49,955 nt of DNA. Origin: CAG-238 sp963601575. Its GTDB lineage: Bacteria; Bacillota; Clostridia; Peptostreptococcales; Anaerovoracaceae. Positions within the stretch are counted from its first letter, which is position 1; every line of letters starts with the position of its first letter. This document shows positions 14,657 to 24,255 of this stretch, one piece after another. The translations under genes were made by a program, and so were the position numbers. The notes beneath the pieces were generated by a model. That model searched no databases, had not been told where the DNA came from, and saw only the letters and a program-made list of their open reading frames with translations. The stretch spans positions 1-49,955 of the forward strand of contig CAVCFO010000010.1 in NCBI GenBank assembly GCA_963601575.1. Direction: 5' to 3'.

Positions 14657-14682
14657 GGGAAAAGTCAAATCCCTGCAAGTTT

Positions 14683-14733
14683 CCGCCAGTGGGCCGCCAG
14701 TGGGGACAGTGGCCGCCAGTTTCCGCAAGGCGC
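14683..14733. repeat. three CCGCCAGT repeats between purL and the pyr promoter
   Basis: The plus strand has TTCCGCCAGTGGG, CCGCCAGTGGGG and GGCCGCCAGTTTCCGC in a row. The block is GC-rich and may form alternative hairpins at the end of the pur transcript. No T-run follows on the minus strand, so it is not a clear terminator. Confidence 0.5.
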
Positions 14734-14749
14734 CTTTTTCGTATTTTTT

Positions 14750-17700
14750 TTACTTAAAATATTCTACTGCCGATTCGAACATTCTCATATCGTAAGCGCC
14801 CTCGACGTTCTTATAGAGCCCGCTTCCTATGCGCTCCGAATGTCCCATCTTGCCAAATACCCTGCCGTCAGGGGATGTGATACCCTCTATTGCGCATATC
14901 GAACCGTTCGGGTTGAAATGAACATCCGCCGTAGGTTTTCCGTCAAGATCCACATATTGCGTAGCGACCTGACCATTTTCTATGAGCCTTTTCAGGACAT
15001 CATCCTTTGCTATGAATCTGCCTTCGCCGTGGGAAATCGGCACTGTGTATATATCTCCCACCTCGGTCTTTGCAAGCCAAGGGGATTTATTCGATGCAAT
15101 CCTTGTCCGCACCAGCCTTGACTGATGCCTTCCTATCAGATTATATGTAAGGGTCGGACAGTTTTCGTCAATATCTCTGATCTGCCCGTAAGGCACGAGG
15201 CCCAGTTTTATCAAAGCCTGAAATCCGTTGCATATGCCGCACATCAGCCCGTCTCTATCATTAAGCAGTTTCATGACTTCTTCGCGTACTGCTGCATTTC
15301 TGAAAAATGCGGTGATAAACTTTCCCGAACCGTCAGGCTCGTCGCCGCCGGAGAAACCGCCGGGGATAAATACTATTTGGGTATCTTTCAGCTCTCTTGC
15401 GAAATTTTCCACAGAGCGCGCTATTCCCTCAGCCGTGAGATTATTTATTACAACTATCTTCGCATCTGCGCCTGCCGCCATCAAAGCCTTTGCCGAGTCA
15501 TATTCGCAATTTGTTCCCGGAAATACCGGTATCAGCGCCTTCGGACGGGCAGTTTTGATGAGGGGAGCCTTTCTTTCCTCTTTTTTATACGTATACGAAA
15601 TCACAGGTATCTTGCTATCTATGGATTCGATATTGCATGGATAAACAGGTTCAAGCTTCTCCTCATATGCGGACAGAAGTTTCTCAAGCGGAATTGCAGG
15701 CGGTCCATAGCTTATCTCCTGAGCAGGTACCGTCTCCCCAAGTTTCAGCAGTTCTACGCCATTCTCAAGTATTCCAACCGCTGCACTAGGCATAAGCTCG
15801 ATTATAAAAGCGCCGTAGCAATATCCGAAAATATCATCAAGTGCGATACCATCGTCAAATCTAAAGCCCACTCCGTTTCCAAGGCACATCTTCATGATTG
15901 CCTCTGCTGCTCCGCCGTAGGTAGGAGTATATGCGCTGCATGCCTTGCCGCTTTCCGTAAGTTCATGCACGCGCCCAAATACGGTCTTCAGGGATTCCGG
16001 CTTTGGCAAACCGTTTGAGTCATACTCCGGTCTTATCATCATCACTTGATGGCCCGGAGCCTTAAATTCCCCCGATATGATATTGTCTATATTTTCGGTG
16101 GTAACCGCAAAGGAAACCAGCGTCGGCGGTACATCTATATTTTCAAAAGTGCCGCTCATGGAATCCTTGCCTCCGATGGCTGCTATTTCCAGATCCTTCT
16201 GGGCCTTAAATGCCCCCAAAAGAGCCGCCAAAGGTTTTCCCCAGCGCCTGCCGTCTTTCATAGGTTTTTCAAAATATTCCTGGAATGTCAGATATACATC
16301 CTCAAATCCCGCGCCGCAAGCGATAAGCTTTGAAACAGACTCGACTACCGCAAGATAGGCCCCATGATACGGGCTTTTTTCCGAAATAAAAGGATTATAT
16401 CCCCATGCCATAAGGGAACAGGTATTTGTATCTCCCTTTTCCCTCGATATCTTGTGTACCATCGCCTGCACCGGGGTGAGCTGATTCTTTCCTCCGAAAG
16501 GCATCAAAACCGTTCCTGCTCCTATCGTTGAGTCAAATCGCTCCGAAAGTCCCCTCTTGGAGCATATATTTAAGTCGCCTGCAAGCTTTGTAAACTCATC
16601 GGTGAAATTGCCTTTTATTTCTTTTTTGTGATATTCAGGTGCAGCCGGTGTGATTCTGATATGCTTTTCGGCGCCGTTTGAATCAAGGAACTCGCGGGAA
16701 AGGTCTACTATCCGCCTTCCGTTCCAGTCCATCACGAGTCGCGGTTCTTCCGTCACATGGGCTACTATCGTAGCTTCGAGATTTTCTTCGGCTGCAATCT
16801 CGCGGAAACGCGCCGCATCCTTTGCATCTACCACAACAGCCATTCTTTCTTGGGATTCGCTTATGGCAAGCTCCGTTCCGTCAAGCCCCTCGTATTTCTT
16901 CGGCACGGCATTCAGATCGATTGAAAGTCCATCTGCCAATTCCCCTATGGCTACCGATACGCCTCCCGCACCGAAGTCGTTGCAACGCTTTATAAGGCGT
17001 GCAGCCTCGCCGTTTCTGAATAGTCTCTGAAGCTTTCTTTCTTCCGGCGCATTTCCTTTCTGCACCTCCGCTCCGCAGCTTTCAAGTGATTGCAAGTTGT
17101 GGGATTTCGAAGATCCCGTAGCTCCTCCGCAACCGTCTCTGCCTGTCCTGCCGCCGAGAAGTATTACTATATCTCCTGCCTGAGGGCGCTCCCTGCGGAC
17201 ATTTTCCGCCGGAGCCGCACCGATTACCGCGCCGATTTCCATGTGCTTGGCAACATAACCCTCATGGTAGATCTCGTCCACCTGGCCGGTTGCAAGTCCG
17301 ATCTGATTTCCGTATGAGGAATAGCCCGCTGCCGCCGTAGCAACCAGCTTTCTCTGAGGGAGCTTCCCCGGCAGAGTATCCTCTACATTTTTCAGCGGAT
17401 CCGAAGCTCCCGTTATACGCATAGCCGCATATACATAAGAGCGTCCCGAAAGGGGATCGCGGATCGCACCGCCAACGCAGGTAGCCGCACCGCCAAATGG
17501 TTCTATCTCCGTGGGATGATTGTGAGTCTCATTCTTAAAGAGAAGCAGCCAGTCCTCGTCGCCCGATTCTGTCTCCACTTTTATCTTAACGCTGCAGGCA
17601 TTGATTTCTTCCGATTCGTCCAGATTTTTCAGCTTTCCCTTTGCCTTGAGATATTTGGTAACTATCGTAGCCATATCCATAAGATTTATCGGCTTTGTCC

Positions 17701-18469
17701 TTCCAAGCTCCCCTCTTACTGAAAGGTATTCCTCATAGGCACTCTCAAGCAGCTCGTCCTCAAAGGAAATGCTGTCTATTGTAGTCAGGAACGTAGTATG
17801 TCTGCAATGATCCGACCAATAAGTGTCGATCATTTTTATCTCCGTAATAGTTGGCTGGCGATTTTCGGTCATGAAATATTTTTGGCAAAGCTTCACATCA
17901 TCTATGTCCATGGCAAGGCCTTTATCCTTGATGAACGCTTCCAGCTCTGCCTCGGTCATGGAAGTAAATCCGGCAGCAGTCTCCACCGTCTCCGGCAGAT
18001 CATATTGCATTTCCAAGGTTTCAAATGTATCGAGTGAGGCTTCTCTTGCTTCCACCGGATTTATCACATAGCTTTTTATCCTCGATATTTCTTTTTCCGT
18101 AAGATTTCCCTTTAGCATATATACCTTTGCGGTGCGGACGATTGGTCTATCCCCTTGGGAAATTATCTGTATGCACTGCGCGGCAGAGTCTGCTCTCTGA
18201 TCAAACTGCCCCGGCAAATATTCCGTAGCAAACACGCTGTAGCCGGCCGCATCCAAGCTATCCGTAACGATGTCAAGCTGCGGCTCCGAAAAGACGGTTT
18301 TTCCGGCATATTCAAACAGATCCTTTTCGATATTTTCCACATCATAGCGATTTATAAGCCTAAGCTCTTCCAGCGCACCTATGCCGAGCAGTGTATGTAT
18401 ATCATTCAAAAGAGCCCTCGCTTCGTTTGCAAGTTCTTTTTTCTTTTCCACATAAATTCTGTAGACCAT
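14750..18469 (-). CDS. purL: phosphoribosylformylglycinamidine synthase, single-chain form
   Basis: A 1239-residue large-type FGAM synthase. It converts FGAR, glutamine and ATP to FGAM. The ATP domain shows TYWSDHCRHTTF and NETHNHPTEIEPFGGAATC; a second synthetase half has FGGKNQLTPVQAM and AIGGKDSMSGTFE. The C-terminal glutaminase has VFPGTNCEYDSA, the nucleophile in MCGICNGFQAL, and SHGEGRF. This fused form is the E. coli and Clostridial alternative to separate PurS, PurQ and short PurL. Start ATG overlaps the purD stop by one base. It is the last gene of the pur operon. Confidence 0.97.
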   Translation of the reverse strand: MVYRIYVEKKKELANEARALLNDIHTLLGIGALEELRLINRYDVENIEKDLFEYAGKTVFSEPQLDIVTDSLDAAGYSVFATEYLPGQFDQRADSAAQCIQIISQGDRPIVRTAKVYMLKGNLTEKEISRIKSYVINPVEAREASLDTFETLEMQYDLPETVETAAGFTSMTEAELEAFIKDKGLAMDIDDVKLCQKYFMTENRQPTITEIKMIDTYWSDHCRHTTFLTTIDSISFEDELLESAYEEYLSVRGELGRTKPINLMDMATIVTKYLKAKGKLKNLDESEEINACSVKIKVETESGDEDWLLLFKNETHNHPTEIEPFGGAATCVGGAIRDPLSGRSYVYAAMRITGASDPLKNVEDTLPGKLPQRKLVATAAAGYSSYGNQIGLATGQVDEIYHEGYVAKHMEIGAVIGAAPAENVRRERPQAGDIVILLGGRTGRDGCGGATGSSKSHNLQSLESCGAEVQKGNAPEERKLQRLFRNGEAARLIKRCNDFGAGGVSVAIGELADGLSIDLNAVPKKYEGLDGTELAISESQERMAVVVDAKDAARFREIAAEENLEATIVAHVTEEPRLVMDWNGRRIVDLSREFLDSNGAEKHIRITPAAPEYHKKEIKGNFTDEFTKLAGDLNICSKRGLSERFDSTIGAGTVLMPFGGKNQLTPVQAMVHKISREKGDTNTCSLMAWGYNPFISEKSPYHGAYLAVVESVSKLIACGAGFEDVYLTFQEYFEKPMKDGRRWGKPLAALLGAFKAQKDLEIAAIGGKDSMSGTFENIDVPPTLVSFAVTTENIDNIISGEFKAPGHQVMMIRPEYDSNGLPKPESLKTVFGRVHELTESGKACSAYTPTYGGAAEAIMKMCLGNGVGFRFDDGIALDDIFGYCYGAFIIELMPSAAVGILENGVELLKLGETVPAQEISYGPPAIPLEKLLSAYEEKLEPVYPCNIESIDSKIPVISYTYKKEERKAPLIKTARPKALIPVFPGTNCEYDSAKALMAAGADAKIVVINNLTAEGIARSVENFARELKDTQIVFIPGGFSGGDEPDGSGKFITAFFRNAAVREEVMKLLNDRDGLMCGICNGFQALIKLGLVPYGQIRDIDENCPTLTYNLIGRHQSRLVRTRIASNKSPWLAKTEVGDIYTVPISHGEGRFIAKDDVLKRLIENGQVATQYVDLDGKPTADVHFNPNGSICAIEGITSPDGRVFGKMGHSERIGSGLYKNVEGAYDMRMFESAVEYFK

Positions 18470-19746
18470 TACTTTTTGCTCCTTTCCGCAGCCAATGCGC
18501 TTCTTCCTATATCCCGTCGATAAAAGGCATTTTCAAACGAAACATGGCTCACATTTTCGTATGCGCTTTCTATAGCTTTTTCCAGGGTATCTGCCGTAGC
18601 CGTTACTCCCAGCACTCTGCCTCCGTTTGTAAGCAATTTCTCGCCCTCAAGCTTTGCTCCCGCAACATATACCTCCGCATTAGCCGAAAGCTCGTCTATC
18701 TTTATTTCAAAGCCCTTTTCGTAATTTTTAGGATAGCCCTCGGATGCCATGATCACGCAGCACGCGGATCTATCGCTGAATTTTACCTCGCATTCCGAAA
18801 GTGTCTCACTTGACACTGCTTTCATTATCGTAAGCAAGTCGCTTTCGAGCAGTGGAAGCACCACCTGAGTCTCAGGATCCCCGAAACGACAGTTGTATTC
18901 AATAACCTTTGGCCCATCAGGAGTGAGCATAAGCCCAAAATAGAGACAGCCCTTGAAGGTGCGGTTTTCCGCATTCATCGCCGCCATTGTCGGCAGGAAG
19001 ATTTCTTTCATGCACCGTGCTTCCATCTCTTTTGTATAATAGGGATTCGGCGCAACGGTTCCCATGCCACCGGTATTTGCTCCCTTGTCGCCGTCAAGCG
19101 CGCGCTTGTGATCCATAGAAGAAATCATAGGGATAAGCGTCTTTCCGTCCGTAAAGGAAAGCACCGACACCTCAGGCCCCGTAAGAAATTCTTCAATCAC
19201 AATGCGGCTTCCGCTTTCTCCGAATACCTTGTCTTCCATCGCCGCGCGGACGGCATCCTTTGCCTCATGGCGAGTCTGTGCGATCACAACGCCTTTCCCG
19301 AGAGCCAGCCCGTCGGCCTTTACTACAACAGGCATCGACGCCCTATCTAGATATTCAAGGGCCTCATCCATATTGTCAAATACTTCGTAGGCAGCCGTCG
19401 GTATGCCGTACTTTTTCATCAGGTTCTTTGCAAAGACCTTGCTGCCCTCGATGAGCGCCGCATCTTTTCGCGGCCCAAAGCAGGAGATGCCGGTAGCCTC
19501 GAGTGCGTCTACCGCACCCATTACTAGAGGATCATCCGGCGCTACCACCGCAAAATCTATCTTTTCTGCCTTTGCAAAGTCTACCATTCCGTCTATGTCT
19601 GTCGCCTTGATATCTACACACGCCGCGTCCCTTGCTATTCCGCCGTTTCCCGGAAGTGCGTAAACCTGCGATATTTCTCTGTTTTCTTTTAGCTTCCTTA
19701 TGATAGCATGTTCACGACCGCCGCCGCCTATAACCATTACCTTCAT
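18469..19746 (-). CDS. purD: phosphoribosylamine-glycine ligase (GAR synthetase)
   Basis: A 425-residue ATP-grasp enzyme joining phosphoribosylamine and glycine. It begins MKVMVIGGGGREHAI, the classic PurD start, and contains VVKADGLALGKGVVIA (ATP-grasp) and YNCRFGDPETQVVLP (metal and substrate site). It lies 70 bases after the AICAR transformylase gene and overlaps purL by one base. Confidence 0.97.
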   Translation of the reverse strand: MKVMVIGGGGREHAIIRKLKENREISQVYALPGNGGIARDAACVDIKATDIDGMVDFAKAEKIDFAVVAPDDPLVMGAVDALEATGISCFGPRKDAALIEGSKVFAKNLMKKYGIPTAAYEVFDNMDEALEYLDRASMPVVVKADGLALGKGVVIAQTRHEAKDAVRAAMEDKVFGESGSRIVIEEFLTGPEVSVLSFTDGKTLIPMISSMDHKRALDGDKGANTGGMGTVAPNPYYTKEMEARCMKEIFLPTMAAMNAENRTFKGCLYFGLMLTPDGPKVIEYNCRFGDPETQVVLPLLESDLLTIMKAVSSETLSECEVKFSDRSACCVIMASEGYPKNYEKGFEIKIDELSANAEVYVAGAKLEGEKLLTNGGRVLGVTATADTLEKAIESAYENVSHVSFENAFYRRDIGRSALAAERSKK

Positions 19747-19816
19747 TGCGAACCTCCTGCATTATCTTTTTAATATGCTATGAACTTAATATTCTGCGAA
19801 ATTTTGACTGTAAATA

Positions 19817-21001
19817 TCAATGATGGAATAATCTCATGCCTGTGAATGCCATTACCATGCCATATTTGTCGCAGCAATCTATGACCTGTCCGTCTCTGAT
19901 GGAGCCTCCCGGCTCTGCCACATAAGAAACGCCGCTCTTTCTTGCCCTCTCGATATTATCGCTAAATGGAAAGAACGCGTCGGAAGCAAGAGATACTCCT
20001 GAAATTCCCGACAGGTAAGCTTTCTTTTCTTCTTCCGTAAATTCTTCGGGTCTTACGGAAAAATATTTTTGCCATATGCCATCTGCGCACACGTCCTCTT
20101 CATTTTTGTTGATATATCCGTCTATTATATTATCACGTTCTGCTCTTTTGATCTCAGGCAAAAACGGCAGGCTGAGGACTTTCTCGTGCTGCCTGAGATG
20201 CCATGTGTCTGCCTTTCCGCCGGCAAGCCGCGTGCAATGTATGCGGGACTGCTGCCCCGCCCCTACGCCAATAGCCTGTCCGTCAATGGCATAGCATACG
20301 GAATTTGACTGGGTATATTTTAGTGTAATTAGCGCTACTATCAGGTCTATGCGGGCGCTGCCCGGAAGCTCCTTATTTGCGGTCACGATATTTGTAAGCA
20401 GTGAGCCATCTATCCTAAAATTATTTCTCCCCTGCTCAAATGTGATGCCATATACCTGCTTGCGTTCTGTCTCCTGAGGCGTAAAATTTGGATCTATCTT
20501 TATGATATTATAGGCACCTTTTTTCTTGCTCTTTAATATTTCCACTGCCTCGTCGGTATAGGCAGGAGCGATCACTCCGTCCGATACCTCGCGTTTTATA
20601 AGCTCCGCGGTTACCCTGTCGCAGGTGTCCGAAAGAGCGACAAAATCGCCAAAGGAGCAAAGACGGTCTGTACCCCTTGCCCTTGCATAAGCGCAGGCAA
20701 TGGGCGAATCGTCAAGCCCCTGTACGTCATCTACAAAACATGCTTTTTTCAGATTTTCCGGCAAGACTCTGCCGATGGCAGCCGAGGTCGGGCTTACGTG
20801 CTTAAAGGAAGCTGCCGCCGGCATTCCGGTGGCTTCTTTTAGTTCCTTCACCAGCTGCCATGAGTTGAAAGCATCCAGAAAATTTATATATCCGGGTCTG
20901 CCGTTTAGGATTTCGATAGGTAGCTTGTTTCCATCCTCCATAAATATCTTAGATGGCTTCTGGTTTGGATTGCAGCCGTATTTCAATTCAAATTCTTTCA
21001 T
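19817..21001 (-). CDS. stand-alone AICAR formyltransferase (PurH C-terminal domain)
   Basis: A 394-residue protein matching only the formyltransferase half of PurH. Marks are KYGCNPNQKPSKIF, ASFKHVSPTSAAIG (the catalytic lysine-histidine pair), and AGQQSRIHCTRLAG. The usual N-terminal IMP cyclohydrolase domain is absent. It transfers a formyl group from 10-formyl-THF to AICAR, giving FAICAR. The missing ring closure is supplied by the PurO-like gene whose stop overlaps this start (TAATG). This split arrangement is found in some anaerobes. Residual lysine and histidine positions look intact. Confidence 0.92.
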   Translation of the reverse strand: MKEFELKYGCNPNQKPSKIFMEDGNKLPIEILNGRPGYINFLDAFNSWQLVKELKEATGMPAAASFKHVSPTSAAIGRVLPENLKKACFVDDVQGLDDSPIACAYARARGTDRLCSFGDFVALSDTCDRVTAELIKREVSDGVIAPAYTDEAVEILKSKKKGAYNIIKIDPNFTPQETERKQVYGITFEQGRNNFRIDGSLLTNIVTANKELPGSARIDLIVALITLKYTQSNSVCYAIDGQAIGVGAGQQSRIHCTRLAGGKADTWHLRQHEKVLSLPFLPEIKRAERDNIIDGYINKNEEDVCADGIWQKYFSVRPEEFTEEEKKAYLSGISGVSLASDAFFPFSDNIERARKSGVSYVAEPGGSIRDGQVIDCCDKYGMVMAFTGMRLFHH

Positions 21002-21762
21002 TATTTGCTCTCCCTATTTCGCGTCTGCATGCTTATACGCCCCTGCGAGTTCTTGTTGATAAGGCGGGACTCATATTCGCCGCTAGATAAATCCACATAA
21101 CGCACATATAGCGAAATTTTATTTTCTTCGTTCAAATTTCCCCATAGAAGGTCCGTAAATTCGTCGATGCCTGCGGGAATCTCGATTCTCAGCGGCTCGC
21201 CTTGGAATGTAGGCAGCGGATCTTCGTTACCTGCGTATGTATGGATAAAATGTCCCAGCCCCGCTTCCGGCTCATAACTATAGAAGTACCGCGCGCACCT
21301 GCTCCCCTCTCTATCCATGCTCTTTAGAATGCTCATCTTGTATGTAAAGTTGCCGCCCTCAAAGCTCACACTTGCGCTTATGCGAGGAGTAAAGTTTGGG
21401 CTGTCCGGCTCAAACCTGCGAGTCTGTAGAGCCTCCTCAAAGGTTTTGCCCTCTGATATAAAGTCGCATATCGTATCCGTCTGATCTCCGTTTGTAACGA
21501 TGAGATTATCGCCTATTTGGGCCACGGCTCTGTAAATTATGAGAGACGGATCCTCTACCTTTGACGCATCAAATGGCTCTGTATAAATATCCCCGTTTCT
21601 TTCCGAAAATACCCTGTTGCGGCTGTTCCTGCTTCTTCCCGTGATGAAATATGCAATTACTGCTTTTGCATCGCCTCCGCTTTTTCCGCATACGATTCCC
21701 CGCCCCGGATAGCTGCTATTCCTAAGTATTTCTGCAAGGCTCTTTTTTTCATATATATTCAT
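21001..21762 (-). CDS. purO: IMP cyclohydrolase, archaeal PurO type
   Basis: A 253-residue protein of the IMP cyclohydrolase-like family (PF07826). The N-terminal motif GRGIVCGKSGGDAKAVIAYF and the following ITGRSRNSRNRVF are typical, with NGDQTDTI and HFIHTY further on. It closes the FAICAR ring to IMP, the last step of the pathway. It is unrelated in fold to the bacterial PurH N-terminal domain. It overlaps purN by four bases at its start and the AICAR transformylase at its end, so the last two steps are co-translated. Confidence 0.88.
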   Translation of the reverse strand: MNIYEKKSLAEILRNSSYPGRGIVCGKSGGDAKAVIAYFITGRSRNSRNRVFSERNGDIYTEPFDASKVEDPSLIIYRAVAQIGDNLIVTNGDQTDTICDFISEGKTFEEALQTRRFEPDSPNFTPRISASVSFEGGNFTYKMSILKSMDREGSRCARYFYSYEPEAGLGHFIHTYAGNEDPLPTFQGEPLRIEIPAGIDEFTDLLWGNLNEENKISLYVRYVDLSSGEYESRLINKNSQGRISMQTRNRESK

Positions 21763-22391
21763 ATTCTTCCCTCTGCCCTTCTGTCATTGAGTATCTCGCA
21801 GCATACTTTTTCAGCTGCTTCGGGCAAAATTATCCATTCTGCCTCCTGCATCACACGTTTTTGGAGTGTCTGCGGTATATCGTTTTCACAAACCTCAACC
21901 GCTTTTTGCATGAGGATGCGCCCGCCGTCCGGAATCTCGTTGACAAAATGCACGGTGGCGCCGGTTACCTTTACGCCGCATTCAAGGGCTGCTTCGTGAA
22001 CCTTTATCCCGAAAAAGCCTTTGCCGCAAAAGGAGGGTATCAGCGAGGGATGGATATTTATAATGCGCTGTGGATACTTTGCGGTAAAGTCCTTTGTAAG
22101 AATATTCAAAAATCCTGCCAAAATGATTAGATCAATTTCCGCTTCTCGAAGGAGGCTTAAGATCTTATTCTCAAATTCCTGCTGAGAGGCGCATTTCTTA
22201 TATGCCACCGTCTCTGCCCTGATTCCTGCCGTCTTTGCCCGTGTAAGGGCATAAGCTTCTTCTGTTCCCGAAATCACAAGCACTATTTCACCGCTTTTCA
22301 AAATGCCGCTTTTCTGCGCGTCTATAAGCGCCTGCAAATTTGTGCCGCCTCCTGACACCAGCACGGCTATTTGGGCTTTTGTAGCTGCCAA
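21759..22391 (-). CDS. purN: phosphoribosylglycinamide formyltransferase
   Basis: A 210-residue folate-dependent GAR transformylase. It has IAVLVSGGGTNLQALIDA at the N-terminus and the catalytic INIHPSLIPSFCGKGFFG, with the aspartate in NEIPDGGRIL. The start is TTG at 22391 after GGGGGTAAAGAA; no ATG fits. It is 17 bases behind purM and overlaps purO by four bases. Confidence 0.95.
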   Translation of the reverse strand: MAATKAQIAVLVSGGGTNLQALIDAQKSGILKSGEIVLVISGTEEAYALTRAKTAGIRAETVAYKKCASQQEFENKILSLLREAEIDLIILAGFLNILTKDFTAKYPQRIINIHPSLIPSFCGKGFFGIKVHEAALECGVKVTGATVHFVNEIPDGGRILMQKAVEVCENDIPQTLQKRVMQEAEWIILPEAAEKVCCEILNDRRAEGRI

Positions 22392-22408
22392 TTCTTTACC
22401 CCCTTTGG

Positions 22409-23449
22409 TTAGACCAAAATGATTCCATCTTCTGCTCTTACGATCTGGCCGATAACATAAGCATCTTCTCCATTTGCTCTCAGGATTTCCAAGGCTCTGT
22501 CCGCGTCGTTTTTGTCTGTTACGATGCTCATGCCTACTCCCATATTGAAAGTATTGAACATATCTCTTTGCGGAATGTTTCCTCTTTCGGCAATCAGTTT
22601 GAATATTGGAAGAACCCGTACATCTTCTTTCTTGATTCTTGCGGCAAATCCTTTTGGTATGCTTCGAGGGATGTTTTCGTAAAATCCGCCGCCGGTAATA
22701 TGGGATATCGCCTTTACCTGAACCTCTTCGAGAAGCGCAAGTACCGGCTTTACATAGATCTTTGTCGGCGTCAAAAGCGTTTCACCTATTGACATTCCGC
22801 CAAGCTCAGGGCAAGGCGTTTTGATGTCTTCGTTTTCCACATCGAATACCTTGCGTACAAGTGAAAAGCCGTTTGAGTGTACGCCGCTTGAGGCAAGCGC
22901 GATAATAACATCTCCCTCTGCCACATTCTCGTTTCTTAAAATTCTGTCCTTATCTACAGCCCCCACCGAAAATCCTGCAAGATCATATTCTTCTTCGGGA
23001 TAGAATCCGGGCATCTCGGCTGTCTCTCCGCCTATAAGGGCGCAGCCTGCCTGAACGCACCCCTGCGATACTCCTTTTACTATGCTTGCGATCCTTTCCG
23101 GCAGATTCTTGCCGCAGGCGATGTAGTCGAGGAAGAACAGGGGCTTTGCGCCGCAGCAAATAATATCATTTACGCACATTGCCACGCAATCAATGCCAAC
23201 GGTATCGTGCTTATCCATGAGAAATGCCAGCTTAAGCTTTGTGCCGACGCCGTCGGTGCCGCTTACAAGCACAGGCTTTGACATCCCTGTAATATCAAGC
23301 TCAAATAAGCCTCCGAATCCGCCTATGCCGGAAAGCACGCCGCCAGTCATAGTTTTTGCAACATGCTCTTTCATCAGTTCCACGGCTCTATATCCTGCCG
23401 TTATATCCACTCCCGCCGCAGCATAGCTGTCAGACTTTGAATTTTTCAT
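22409..23449 (-). CDS. purM: phosphoribosylformylglycinamidine cyclo-ligase (AIR synthetase)
   Basis: A 346-residue PurM. It closes FGAM to AIR using ATP. Marks are MSKPVLVSGTDGVGTKLKLA, CVNDIICCGAKPLFFLDY, GGETAEMPGFY and ITGGGFYENIPR. Ribosome binding site AAGGAG seven bases upstream. Normal length. Confidence 0.97.
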   Translation of the reverse strand: MKNSKSDSYAAAGVDITAGYRAVELMKEHVAKTMTGGVLSGIGGFGGLFELDITGMSKPVLVSGTDGVGTKLKLAFLMDKHDTVGIDCVAMCVNDIICCGAKPLFFLDYIACGKNLPERIASIVKGVSQGCVQAGCALIGGETAEMPGFYPEEEYDLAGFSVGAVDKDRILRNENVAEGDVIIALASSGVHSNGFSLVRKVFDVENEDIKTPCPELGGMSIGETLLTPTKIYVKPVLALLEEVQVKAISHITGGGFYENIPRSIPKGFAARIKKEDVRVLPIFKLIAERGNIPQRDMFNTFNMGVGMSIVTDKNDADRALEILRANGEDAYVIGQIVRAEDGIILV

Positions 23450-23500
23450 GAGCCATCTCCTTTTTCATATTTCGTATCTAAAATTTATCTTTATCTTAAT

Positions 23501-23995
23501 CTATTTATTAAATTTTGCAGCCAGCGCCGCATCCTTTTCAAGTACCTTTGCGGCTTCTTTTCTGCGGGCCCCCGCAAGCTTTGCTGCCAAAGCATCATCG
23601 GATAAGGCAAGGATTTCCATAGCAAGCAAAGCGGCATTTGCTGCCCCGTCTATGGCAACCGTCGCCACAGGGATCCCGGGTGGCATCTGTACGGTGGATA
23701 AAAGCGCGTCCATGCCGTCTAAAGCCGAAGATTTGATAGGTATTCCTATAACCGGCAGCGTTGTATTTGCCGCCAGCGCCCCCGCAAGATGCGCCGCCTT
23801 TCCTGCCGCCGCTATTATAACTCCAAATCCCTTTTCCCCGGCATTGCAGGCAAAATTTCTGGCTTCTTCGGGCGTCCGATGAGCCGAATACACGTGTACT
23901 TCAAATGGGACTCCGTATTCATCAAGCTTTTCTATCGCTTTTTCTACTACAGGCAGGTCACTGTCGCTGCCCATGATAATCGCAACTTTTTTCAT
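23501..23995 (-). CDS. purE: N5-carboxyaminoimidazole ribonucleotide mutase
   Basis: A 164-residue class I type PurE. GSDSDLPVVEKAIEKL and VYSAHRTPEEARNF are the substrate-binding signature; AAAGKAAHLAGALAA and PVIGIPIKSSALDGMDALLS follow. The start is the ATG at 23995 with GGAAGGAGGAG in front. It is the first gene of the operon behind the ZTP riboswitch. Class I enzymes use N5-CAIR from PurK; no purK is in this window. Confidence 0.95.
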   Translation of the reverse strand: MKKVAIIMGSDSDLPVVEKAIEKLDEYGVPFEVHVYSAHRTPEEARNFACNAGEKGFGVIIAAAGKAAHLAGALAANTTLPVIGIPIKSSALDGMDALLSTVQMPPGIPVATVAIDGAANAALLAMEILALSDDALAAKLAGARRKEAAKVLEKDAALAAKFNK

Positions 23996-24015
23996 GGCTC
24001 CTCCTTCCAAACAAA

Positions 24016-24089
24016 AGACAAAAGGGCAGTCTTACTCTGTAAGATATCGAAACTCATATTCTATTTCGATATTCAAGGTAAGTCTGCCC
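24016..24089 (-). terminator. regulated terminator of the pur leader
   Basis: GGGCAGACTTAC pairs with GTAAGACTGCCC, enclosing an inner hairpin (ATATCGAAA/TTTCGATAT), and is followed by TTTTGTCTTTTG. The 5' arm GGGCAG overlaps the conserved 3' end of the riboswitch aptamer, so ligand binding and terminator formation exclude each other. Confidence 0.85.
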
Positions 24090-24162
24090 AGACGGTCGAC
24101 ATAATAGCTCGCTTTTTGCTCCCCTGTGGTACTCCACTTTTCCGTCAGTTACAAAAAGCAAT
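24085..24162 (-). ncRNA. ZTP riboswitch (pfl motif)
   Basis: The minus strand has the conserved order of a pfl RNA. The P1 stem is GCTTTTTG/CAAAAAGC; then TAACTGACGG, a hairpin GTGG-AGTA-CCAC, GGGGAGC, and after a linker CCGTCTGGGCA, which forms the pseudoknot and ligand pocket. ZTP (or ZMP) accumulates when 10-formyl-THF is short and AICAR transformylase stalls. Binding would free the operon from the terminator at 24016-24089. It controls purE to purL here, including the AICAR transformylase that consumes ZMP, so the loop is direct. Confidence 0.85.
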
Positions 24163-24181
24163 CAAATTCTTTCTTAACTAA

Positions 24182-24210
24182 AGGATAAATGAAAATGAAA
24201 TCAGTGTCAA
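24182..24210 (-). promoter_or_regulatory. promoter of the pur operon
   Basis: TTGACA (24205-24210), 17-base spacer, TATCCT (24182-24187) on the minus strand, about 20 bases before the riboswitch P1 stem. Confidence 0.8.
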
Positions 24211-24255
24211 CAAAAGAAGCTCTGTTTTCGGATAAATTTTAAGGTTTTTCTTTTG

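Noticed and set aside
24085..24180. Guanine/adenine (purine) riboswitch before purE
   Set aside because: The three-way junction core of purine riboswitches is absent, while the pfl/ZTP consensus segments are present in order.
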